Below are positions 19,005 to 26,346 of a stretch of 64,000 bases of DNA, one piece after another (positions within the stretch are counted from its first letter, which is position 1; the number at the start of each line of letters is the position of its first letter). Source of the stretch: Gracilimonas sp965227785 (GTDB lineage: Bacteria; Bacteroidota; Rhodothermia; Balneolales; Balneolaceae). Position numbers and translations under genes: made by a program. The DNA lies in NCBI RefSeq assembly GCF_965227785.1, contig NZ_OZ245785.1, positions 1,860,001 through 1,924,000 of the forward strand, given 5' to 3'. The notes beneath the pieces were generated by a model. It was not told the DNA's origin and did no database searches. It worked only from the letters and a program-made list of their open reading frames with translations.

Positions 19005-20131
19005 TGAACCTTTTTAAAGTTTACCCTTTATTTGATGTGGAACCGGTGAAGGCCAAAGGCAGCTATGTGTTTGATTCATCCGGACAAAAATACCTCGATT
19101 TCTACGGCGGCCATGCCGTGATTTCCATAGGCCATTCCCACCCTCATTATGTGGATCGCATAAGCGCGCAGCTTAATGATATTGGCTTTTATTCCAACTC
19201 CGTGCCTATTGGTATTCAGCAGGAACTGGCTCAGAAACTATGCAAAATTTCCGGATACAAAGACTGGAATTTATTCCTCTGTAATTCCGGTGCCGAAGCC
19301 AATGAGAATGCGTTGAAAGTAGCCTCGGCTTACAATGGTCGAAAGAAAATACTGGCATTCAATGGAGCTTTCCATGGACGCACTTCCCTGGCTGTAGCGG
19401 TTACTGATAATGCCAATATCGTATTTCCGGTAAATGAAGGGGCTGAAGTTGTACGATTTGAATTCAATGACTTTGACCGTGTTGAAGAAGCCCTGCAAAA
19501 AGAAGATATCAGCTCCGTGATAATTGAAGGAATTCAGGGTGTGGGCGGAATTGAAAGTCCGACACACAAATTCTTCCGACACCTTCGAACCCTTTGTAAT
19601 GAAACAGACACCGTACTTATTCTGGATGAAGTACAATCCGGATTTGGCCGAACCGGGAAATTTTTTGCCCATCAACTTTTTGCGATTGAACCGGATATTA
19701 TTTCTATGGCTAAAGGCATGGGTAATGGATTCCCGGTTGGTGGAGTTATGATTCATCCTAAGTTTGAGGCATCGTTCGGAATGCTTGGAACTACCTTTGG
19801 AGGAAACCACCTGGCCTGCGCAGCCTCTCTTGCCGTTTTAGAAGTACTGGAGCAGGAGCAGCTGATGAAAAATGCTCAACAACTCGGAGCCTACCTGAAA
19901 CAGGAATTAGTTAAGCTTCCTAAAGTTCAGGACGTACGCGGATTTGGGCTTATGATCGGCGTTGAGTTTGATCAGCCGGTGGCTGAATGCCGAAAAGAAT
20001 TGTTGTATAAGCATCACATTTTCACCGGTTCATCTTCGAATAAAAATGTGCTTCGATTACTCCCCCCGCTCAGTATCAACAAAGGAGAGTGCGATCAATT
20101 AATTACCGCTTTGATGGAGGTTTTGAAATGA
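19004..20131 (+). CDS. argD: N-acyl-ornithine aminotransferase
   Basis: 375 aa, class III PLP aminotransferase. NSGAEANENALK (94-105) binds the cofactor phosphate, LILDEVQSGFGRTG (205-218) holds the PLP-ring Asp, and Lys237 in MAKGMGNGFPVGG forms the Schiff base. It transaminates N-acyl-glutamate semialdehyde to N-acyl-ornithine. It starts on the last base of argC. A palindromic repeat separates it from argF' downstream. Confidence 0.94.
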   Translation: MNLFKVYPLFDVEPVKAKGSYVFDSSGQKYLDFYGGHAVISIGHSHPHYVDRISAQLNDIGFYSNSVPIGIQQELAQKLCKISGYKDWNLFLCNSGAEANENALKVASAYNGRKKILAFNGAFHGRTSLAVAVTDNANIVFPVNEGAEVVRFEFNDFDRVEEALQKEDISSVIIEGIQGVGGIESPTHKFFRHLRTLCNETDTVLILDEVQSGFGRTGKFFAHQLFAIEPDIISMAKGMGNGFPVGGVMIHPKFEASFGMLGTTFGGNHLACAASLAVLEVLEQEQLMKNAQQLGAYLKQELVKLPKVQDVRGFGLMIGVEFDQPVAECRKELLYKHHIFTGSSSNKNVLRLLPPLSINKGECDQLITALMEVLK

Positions 20132-20147
20132 TAGCTTTGAGCATTAA

Positions 20148-20300
20148 GTCATTGCGAGGAGCCGATAATCGCAAATATCAATTAAGAAAGTACATCGACG
20201 AAGCAACCTCCCTGTTTAGAGAAAGCAGGTTTTTTAGGGAGATCGCCACGTCGAAAGAAATCGTAAAACTAAATCATAAAAGGAGATTCCTCGCGATGAC
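20148..20300. repeat. 153-bp imperfect palindromic element inside the arginine operon
   Basis: The ends are inverted copies: GTCATTGCGAGGA (from 20148) and TCCTCGCGATGAC (to 20300), with one mismatch. A second inverted pair lies inside (GACGAAGCAACCTCCCT and AGGGAGATCGCCACGTC, imperfect). It looks like a small non-coding, MITE- or REP-like element, and as RNA it would fold into a long hairpin between argD and argF'. A 95-codon frame across it is not a gene. Confidence 0.75.
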
Positions 20301-20377
20301 CTGCACCTTACTTACTATAGCACTACCCGTCATCTCTGCCTTGACCCGAGATCACCAACTAAAGCCAATTTGTTAAA

Positions 20378-21325
20378 ATGAAATCATTCCTGTCTATAAA
20401 TGATGTAGAAAACCTGCCGGCACTTGTTAAAGACGCATTGGAAATCAAGAAGAACCCGCATGTGTATAAGGTGCTCGGACGGAATAGATCCATGTGCCTG
20501 ATTTTTCTGAATCCAAGTCTAAGAACCCGACTCAGCTCTCAAAAGGCTGCTTTTAATCTTGGACTGCAAACGGCCGTGCTGGATGTGGGAAGTCAGGGTT
20601 GGCAGCTGGAATTTGCAGATGGTGTGAAAATGGACTCCGACAAGGCCGAACACATTAAGGAAGCTGCAGCTGTAATTGGTTCCTACTTTGATGTTGTGGC
20701 CATTCGTGCCTTCGCCAAGCTGGAAAACCGGGATGAAGATTATAATGAGCAAGTTATGGAGTCCTTCAAGAAATATTGTCCTGCCCCGATCATCAATATG
20801 GAATCTGGAACCGGGCATCCGCTGCAGGCGCTTGCCGATCTTATCACCATAAATGAACATAAGACCGTCGATAAGCCCAAAGTGGTTCTCACCTGGGCAC
20901 CTCACCCAAAAGCCCTGCCTCAGGCAGTAGCCAATTCTTTTTCACGATGGATACAGGCCGCTGAATTCGATTTGACGATCACGCACCCAAAAGGTTATGA
21001 GTTGGTTGAGGAAGCCGCTGGAAATGCAGACGTGGAGTACAATCAGGAAAAAGCTTTTGAAGGTGCCGACTTTATTTATGCCAAAAACTGGAGCAGTTAT
21101 GCGCACTACGGCCAGATATTGTCCAATGATCCGGACTGGATGGTAACCGAAAACAAAATGAAACTCACCAACAACGCCCGTTTTATGCATTGCCTGCCTG
21201 TCCGCCGAAATGTTGTGGTGGAAGATGCCGTAATTGACAGCGAAAACAGCCTGGTGTTACCCCAGGCCACCAATCGCATTTATTCGATGCAGACCATTTT
21301 GAAACAGATATTGGAGAAGCTGTAA
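20378..21325 (+). CDS. argF': N-acyl-ornithine carbamoyltransferase, probably N-succinyl-ornithine type
   Basis: 315 aa. The carbamoyl-phosphate motif is FLNPSLRTRLSSQ (43-55) and the C-terminal HCLPVRR is conserved. It resembles the Bacteroides fragilis ArgF' / Xanthomonas AOTCase group rather than ordinary ornithine carbamoyltransferase. In the 90s loop, DSDKAEHIKEA puts Ala at residue 90. From memory of published work, acetyl-ornithine enzymes have Glu here and the Bacteroides succinyl-ornithine enzyme has Pro, and replacing Glu with small residues switches to succinyl-ornithine. Ala90 therefore favours N-succinyl-ornithine. The product is N-acyl-citrulline. It overlaps argB by one base. 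Confidence 0.88.
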   Translation: MKSFLSINDVENLPALVKDALEIKKNPHVYKVLGRNRSMCLIFLNPSLRTRLSSQKAAFNLGLQTAVLDVGSQGWQLEFADGVKMDSDKAEHIKEAAAVIGSYFDVVAIRAFAKLENRDEDYNEQVMESFKKYCPAPIINMESGTGHPLQALADLITINEHKTVDKPKVVLTWAPHPKALPQAVANSFSRWIQAAEFDLTITHPKGYELVEEAAGNADVEYNQEKAFEGADFIYAKNWSSYAHYGQILSNDPDWMVTENKMKLTNNARFMHCLPVRRNVVVEDAVIDSENSLVLPQATNRIYSMQTILKQILEKL

Positions 21326-22083
21326 TGAAGTCTTTAAAGGTGATTAAAATCGGTGGAAAAGTAATTGACGACGAGCAAAAGCTGAATTCTTTCCTGAAGG
21401 ATTTTGCTTCCATCAAAGGACCTAAAATTTTGGTTCATGGCGGAGGTTCTAATGCCACCAAAATAGGTGAACGGCTGGGCATCGAAGCAAAGATGATTGA
21501 CGGCCGACGTATTACCGATGCCGATACACTGGAGGTAATCACGATGGTATATGGCGGGCTGATCAATAAAAAGATAGTATCCAAGCTGCAATCACTGGGT
21601 ATCAATGCTGTAGGTTTGACCGGTGCCGACCTTAACATTATCCCTGCCAGAAAACGAAATCCTGAACCTATAGATTTTGGCTGGGTCGGTGATGTAGAAA
21701 CCGTTCATACAGCATGGCTTTCTCAATTTCTCGATAGCGGAGTGGTTCCGGTTTTGGCTCCGCTCACTCACGACCAACAAGGCCAGATGCTAAACACCAA
21801 TGCTGACACCATTGCATCATCAGTGGTAGCTGCCCTGAGCAACGATTTCGAGACGGAACTTTTGTATTGCTTTGAACAGCCCGGAGTAATGAATAACGGA
21901 AAGCTGATTACGGTAATGAACCTGCTGCTTTATCGGTACCTGAAAGACGGAGGTATTATTACCGATGGCATGATCCCCAAGCTGGACCTGGGATTTTCTG
22001 CCCTCAAAAAAGGAGTAAAAGTTAGCATCCGCAGTTTCGAGGATGTAGCCAAGTTGGAATCAGGAACCAAATTAGTCAAATGA
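21325..22083 (+). CDS. argB: N-acyl-glutamate kinase
   Basis: 252 aa, amino acid kinase fold. KIGGKVID (N-terminal phosphate loop), LVHGGGSNATKIGERLG (substrate glycine loop) and DGMIPKLDLGFSALKKG (C-terminal nucleotide region) are all present. It phosphorylates N-acyl-glutamate. It starts on the last base of argF'. In Bacteroidota the natural substrate may be N-succinylglutamate, which fits the ArgF' signature next door. Confidence 0.93.
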   Translation: MKSLKVIKIGGKVIDDEQKLNSFLKDFASIKGPKILVHGGGSNATKIGERLGIEAKMIDGRRITDADTLEVITMVYGGLINKKIVSKLQSLGINAVGLTGADLNIIPARKRNPEPIDFGWVGDVETVHTAWLSQFLDSGVVPVLAPLTHDQQGQMLNTNADTIASSVVAALSNDFETELLYCFEQPGVMNNGKLITVMNLLLYRYLKDGGIITDGMIPKLDLGFSALKKGVKVSIRSFEDVAKLESGTKLVK

Positions 22084-22162
22084 ACAGAACAAGGATGCAG
22101 CAGATAATCACTGGTATTGAAATAAATATTTTTCATCAGCTCCCCTTAATAAAGAGTTCGAA

Positions 22163-23227
22163 ATGAATAACATAAATCAACTTACTGAACAAGCTATTGT
22201 CCTGCTGAAAGAGCTGATATCCCTTCAGTCGTACAGCGGAGAAGAGGACAAGACAGCAGATTTGCTTTCCGGAGTTTTGAAGGAATATGGATTCGATCCG
22301 CAACGAAAAGGGAATAACGTTTGGGCATGGTCTGGAGAGGTTGATCCAAAAAAAACCAGCATCATGTTGAATTCACATCATGATACCGTGAAGGCTACAT
22401 CCAAATGGACTAAGGATCCATTTACCCCCACTTTGGAAGACGACAAGCTATACGGCTTGGGAAGTAATGATGCCGGTGGACCCTTGGTGAGTTTACTTGC
22501 AACCTTTCTGTATCTCTCACAAAAAGAGCAACCCTATAATTTAGTTTTCCTGGCCTCCGCTGAGGAGGAAACTTCCGGAAAAAATGGGGTGCCCATTGTG
22601 TTACCTGAATTGCCGGATATAGATTTTGCTGTAGTGGGCGAACCGACCTCCATGGATCTTGCTATAGCTGAACGTGGACTCATCGTTCTGGATTGTGTAA
22701 GCCATGGCCAAAGCGGACATGCTGCTCGTAATGAAGGTGAGAATGCCCTGTATAAATCTATGAATGATATCGACTGGTTTCGTTCTTATAAGTTTGAGAA
22801 AGTATCCAACATTTTAGGTCCTGTTAATATGACGGTGACTATGATTGAAGCCGGTAGTCAGCATAATGTGGTACCGGATGAGTGCAGGTTTGTGGTGGAC
22901 ATACGACCTAATGAATTTTACACGAATGAAGAAGTAGTAGAGATTATCAGGAAACATGTGGATTGTGAAGTACATCCAAGATCTATGAATTTAAATGCTT
23001 CGGGCATTGACCTGAATCACCCCTTGGTGAAAAGAGCTAAAGAAATGGAAATCAAAACATATGGTTCAAAGACTATGTCGGACCAGGTTCACATGCCATT
23101 TAACAGCGTAAAAATTGGCCCCGGAGACACCCGTCGGTCTCATACCTCCGATGAGTATATTGAGCTTGATGAAATCCGTGAGGGAATCAAAACCTATATT
23201 GAGCTTTTGAAAGGATTAAAGTTATAG
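22163..23227 (+). CDS. argE: M20-family deacylase, probable N-acyl-citrulline deacylase
   Basis: 354 aa. Di-zinc M20 motifs: LNSHHDTV (first His/Asp), LGSNDAGGP (bridging Asp), ASAEEETSG (catalytic Glu pair) and SHTSDEYIEL (C-terminal His). It resembles ArgE/DapE/LysK. Because the carbamoyltransferase acts on acylated ornithine, the acyl group must be removed from N-acyl-citrulline before ArgG, and this gene's place in the operon fits that step. Whether acetyl or succinyl is removed is not visible. About 80 bp separate it from argB. Confidence 0.85.
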   Translation: MNNINQLTEQAIVLLKELISLQSYSGEEDKTADLLSGVLKEYGFDPQRKGNNVWAWSGEVDPKKTSIMLNSHHDTVKATSKWTKDPFTPTLEDDKLYGLGSNDAGGPLVSLLATFLYLSQKEQPYNLVFLASAEEETSGKNGVPIVLPELPDIDFAVVGEPTSMDLAIAERGLIVLDCVSHGQSGHAARNEGENALYKSMNDIDWFRSYKFEKVSNILGPVNMTVTMIEAGSQHNVVPDECRFVVDIRPNEFYTNEEVVEIIRKHVDCEVHPRSMNLNASGIDLNHPLVKRAKEMEIKTYGSKTMSDQVHMPFNSVKIGPGDTRRSHTSDEYIELDEIREGIKTYIELLKGLKL

Positions 23228-23297
23228 ACCCTGAAACAAGTTCAGGATGACGACCTTTTGCTTATTTGTTGTCATCCCGGATCTTCATCCAATCTGG
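23227..23297. repeat. Short intergenic inverted-repeat sequence between argE and argH
   Basis: CCTGAAACAAGTTCAGGATGAC is followed after 19 bp by GTCATCCCGGATCTTC. The arms CAGGATGAC and GTCATCCCG are near-complementary. The sequence is of the type seen dispersed between genes in many genomes. No protein is encoded. Confidence 0.55.
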
Positions 23298-23318
23298 AAT
23301 TGAAAAACCGATAAAAAT

Positions 23319-24614
23319 ATGAGTAGAAAAAAACTTTGGGAAAAGGGAATTCAAACCGATGCGTTCATCGAGAAATTTACAGTGGGCAAAGACCGGGATC
23401 TGGACCTCGAATTAGCGAAATATGATGTACAGGGAACCATCGCTCATATCACCATGCTGGAGTCGGTGGGACTGTTGGAAAAAGATGAACTGAACATCCT
23501 GAAAAAAGAACTGAATCGGATCCTGGATGAAGTCATTGAACCCGGTCATTTTGAGATCGAAGATGGAGTGGAAGACGTTCATTCACAAATCGAACTCATG
23601 CTGACCCGTGAGCTGGGAGATGTGGGCAAGAAAGTGCACTCTGGTCGTTCGCGAAATGATCAGGTGCTGGTGGATATCCGCCTTTACCTCCGTGACCAAA
23701 TAAAGGAAATTGCCGAACTATCAGGAAAACTTTTTAATACACTCATCAACCAAAGTGAAGCGACCAAAGGGATTCTCCTTCCCGGCTACACTCATACTCA
23801 GGCTGCGATGCCATCCAGTTTTGGGATGTGGTTTGGTGCTTATGCCGAAAGCCTGGTGGATGATCTCGCGTTACTGGAATCTGTTTATCATATCATAAAC
23901 AGAAACCCCCTGGGATCAGCTGCAGGTTACGGCTCATCCTTTCCACTAAATCGAACAATGACGGCCGAACTTCTTGGGTTTGAGGGGTTGAATGTAAACT
24001 CCGTTTATGCACAAATGGGCCGGGGTAAAACAGAACAAACACTGTCTTTTGCTATGGCCGGACTTGCAGGAACCCTGAACAAACTGGCAGCTGATGTGTG
24101 CCTCTACAATAGTCAGAATTTTCAGTTTCTGAAGCTGCCCGATGAATTGACCACCGGCTCCAGCATCATGCCTCATAAAAAGAACCCCGATGTATTTGAA
24201 CTGATTCGTGCCAAAACCAATGCCCTTAAAACACTTCCTAACCAAATTATGATGGCCACCACCAACCTGACCACCGGTTATCATCGTGATTTCCAGATTC
24301 TGAAAGAACAGTTATTTCCGGCCATTGAGGAATTGAAGAACTGTTTGTTTATCACCGAATATGCATCCGCACAAATGCAGGTAAATGACCGGATTTTAGA
24401 TGACCCCAAATACAAGCTGATCTTTTCGGTAGAAGCAGTGAATGAGCTGGTGAAAGAAGGCGTACCGTTTCGGGATGCTTATCAGCAAGTTGCACAGCAA
24501 ATCGAAGAGGGTTCATTTGAACCACCCTCAGAATTGAATCACACTCATGAAGGAAGCATTGGGAATTTGGGGAATGAGGAGATCAGGGAAAGGATGGAAA
24601 GACTTGAGATTTGA
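23319..24614 (+). CDS. argH: Argininosuccinate lyase
   Basis: 431 aa, fumarase/aspartase superfamily. The family signature GSSIMPHKKNPDVFELIRAK is present (about 281-300), as are VHSGRSRNDQV and TQAAMPSSFGMW. It splits argininosuccinate into arginine and fumarate and is the last gene of the operon. The length is slightly under the 455-470 aa of enterobacterial ArgH, as usual for this group. Confidence 0.95.
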   Translation: MSRKKLWEKGIQTDAFIEKFTVGKDRDLDLELAKYDVQGTIAHITMLESVGLLEKDELNILKKELNRILDEVIEPGHFEIEDGVEDVHSQIELMLTRELGDVGKKVHSGRSRNDQVLVDIRLYLRDQIKEIAELSGKLFNTLINQSEATKGILLPGYTHTQAAMPSSFGMWFGAYAESLVDDLALLESVYHIINRNPLGSAAGYGSSFPLNRTMTAELLGFEGLNVNSVYAQMGRGKTEQTLSFAMAGLAGTLNKLAADVCLYNSQNFQFLKLPDELTTGSSIMPHKKNPDVFELIRAKTNALKTLPNQIMMATTNLTTGYHRDFQILKEQLFPAIEELKNCLFITEYASAQMQVNDRILDDPKYKLIFSVEAVNELVKEGVPFRDAYQQVAQQIEEGSFEPPSELNHTHEGSIGNLGNEEIRERMERLEI

Positions 24615-24759
24615 GATATAAGATGTAAGATTGTCTTAATTCTAAAATCTACCCCTCTGAGTTTATCAAAGAAGTGTCTTTGTCAGAACACATAGGTAAA
24701 TATTTCGTGGCTTAGATTCTTCACTTCGTTCAGAATGACTTTTTCTTACATCTATAATC
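24615..24759. repeat. About 145-bp imperfect palindromic element after argH
   Basis: AGATGTAAGA (24621-24630) and TCTTACATCT (24744-24753) are perfect inverted copies near the ends. The interior contains GATTCTTCACTTCGTTCAG followed by AATGAC, a motif typical of dispersed intergenic repeats. It fills the space between argH and the LigT gene and may also be the transcript end of the arginine operon. Confidence 0.5.
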
Positions 24760-24763
24760 TAAT

Positions 24764-25315
24764 ATGAACCAACTCTACTTCATAGCCCTCATTCCACCCA
24801 GCCCCCTGAGGGATGAGATACAAGAGCTGAAGTTAGAAGTAAAAGAAAAATTCAACAGCTCACATTCACTCAATGCCCCGCCGCACATTACCCTTCTGAG
24901 TCCATTTCGGCTGGAAGATCAAAACGAGGACAAACTGGATTCTCTTATTAAACAGTTTACCCGGTCCGTTAATCCAGTTGAAGTCCGGCTCAACAACTTC
25001 TCAACATTCCCTCCACGGGTAATTTTCATTGACGTTGAGAAATCCCCTGCTCTCATGGACATCCAACAAAAACTGGAAGAGCTTGCCCGCTCACATGCAG
25101 ATTTGTTCAACTACAATTACGATGAACGCCCCTATCACCCGCATCTGACTTTGGCTTTCAAAGATCTCACCAAAAAGAACTTCTACAAGGCTTGGAAGGA
25201 GTTTGAGAACCGCAGTTTTGAGGCTTCCTTCAATGCTGATTCTGTTTTCCTATTAAAGCACAATAGTGAACAGTGGGAGATTTCACGCAGGTATAAGAAT
25301 AGTCTCAACTCATAA
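24764..25315 (+). CDS. 2'-5' RNA ligase / LigT-family phosphoesterase
   Basis: 183 aa, 2H phosphoesterase superfamily. The two catalytic HxT motifs are clear: PPHITLL (about 41-47) and HPHLTLAF (about 124-131). The family includes RNA 2',3'-cyclic phosphodiesterases (ThpR/LigT), and the size fits. It is probably cytoplasmic and acts on RNA ends or cyclic nucleotides; the physiological substrate is unknown. It stands alone after the arginine operon. Confidence 0.85.
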   Translation: MNQLYFIALIPPSPLRDEIQELKLEVKEKFNSSHSLNAPPHITLLSPFRLEDQNEDKLDSLIKQFTRSVNPVEVRLNNFSTFPPRVIFIDVEKSPALMDIQQKLEELARSHADLFNYNYDERPYHPHLTLAFKDLTKKNFYKAWKEFENRSFEASFNADSVFLLKHNSEQWEISRRYKNSLNS

Positions 25316-25471
25316 ATTAGCGGTAAATTAAAAACCGAGCCCCCTTAACAGAACTACTTAATTACTGATTTTTCAGAATTTTGCCCTTCATTCTGAGAAT
25401 AGTTGTTGCTTTTTTATTGTTTATTAATACTTTATATAACAATTCGGTTTTGGTACAATTAGCGAAGACTA

Positions 25472-26218
25472 ATGGCTAGATATAAAATACTTCTTATTGA
25501 GGATAACCTTCAGATTAGGGAAGTTATTACAGAACTACTAAATCTCCACGGTTATGATTGTATTTTAGCAGAAGACGGGGGTAAGGGGCTGGAAATGGCA
25601 AAAGAGCATTTACCAAACCTTATTATAAGTGATGTGCTTATGCCGGTTATGAATGGCTACGAATTAGTAAGAAAAATCTCCTCGGATATGGTTCTTTCTC
25701 ATATCCCTGTTATAATGCTTACCGCCAAGTCCAAAGAAGAAGAAAAGATAAAAGGCTTGCAGCATGGAGCCGTTGATTATATTACCAAGCCATTCAACTC
25801 TAAGGAGTTAATTTTAAAAATTCAGAATCTCATTAAATCCCGGGAAAAATTCAGGCAAAGTAACTGGGAAATTCTTTTGTCCAACTCTTTTGACGTTGAT
25901 GAATTAAATGAAGACGAAACCTTCTTAAAACAATTATATGAGATTGTCATTGAGAATTTAGAAAACACCAATTTTGGAGTCCCTGAACTTGCTTCTCAAA
26001 TTAACATTAGCGAACGGAACCTCTACAGAAAAGTTAAAGAAGTAACCGGAGTACCTGTTGCAACATATATAAGAGAAATTCGCTTGCAAAGAGCTAAAAA
26101 CCTTGTAGAAAAGGGGCATTTAAAAACTATTTCAGAAGTTGCATATTCGGTAGGTTTTAAAAGTCCCAAACATTTCTCAAAAACATATCAAAAGCGATTT
26201 GGGAGGCCTCCCAAATAA
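25472..26218 (+). CDS. Response regulator with AraC-type DNA-binding domain
   Basis: 248 aa. The N-terminal receiver domain (about 4-120) has the acidic pair in LLIEDN, the phospho-acceptor Asp in IISDVLMPVMNGYE (about 54), TAKSKEEE and the KPF motif. The C-terminal AraC-type helix-turn-helix (about 148-247) ends with SEVAYSVGFKSPKHFSKTYQKRFG. It is a transcription regulator. It lies just upstream of two soluble sensor kinases and the surface-protein genes, so it may control that locus; the link is inferred from position. Confidence 0.9.
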   Translation: MARYKILLIEDNLQIREVITELLNLHGYDCILAEDGGKGLEMAKEHLPNLIISDVLMPVMNGYELVRKISSDMVLSHIPVIMLTAKSKEEEKIKGLQHGAVDYITKPFNSKELILKIQNLIKSREKFRQSNWEILLSNSFDVDELNEDETFLKQLYEIVIENLENTNFGVPELASQINISERNLYRKVKEVTGVPVATYIREIRLQRAKNLVEKGHLKTISEVAYSVGFKSPKHFSKTYQKRFGRPPK

Positions 26219-26290
26219 AAAAAGATAATATTAAAAAAAATTAATATTAGCCCATGTTAATGCGTTTGGCGAGTTTCCCCCCTAAAGTGG

Positions 26291-26326
26291 CAGGTTCATA
26301 ACCCGGTGAAACCTGATATTTATATC
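26291..26326 (+). promoter_or_regulatory. Small hairpins in the leader of the sensor kinase gene
   Basis: CAGGTT (26291-26296) pairs with AACCTG (26310-26315), followed by the self-complementary GATATTTATATC. They lie 20-55 bp before the kinase start. I could not match them to a known riboswitch. They may simply end the upstream transcript. Confidence 0.3.
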
Positions 26327-26346
26327 AACCTTTTTATCGGATTCGG

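Noticed and set aside
20089..20376. A 95-codon plus-strand frame between argD and argF'
   Set aside because: It runs straight across the palindromic repeat at 20148-20300 and overlaps argD; its composition is that of the repeat, not of a protein.
26230..26346. Possible c-di-GMP or purine riboswitch before the PAS/GAF kinase
   Set aside because: Short hairpins exist, but none of the conserved loops (such as CCGTAAA or the GEMM tetraloop-receptor) are present.
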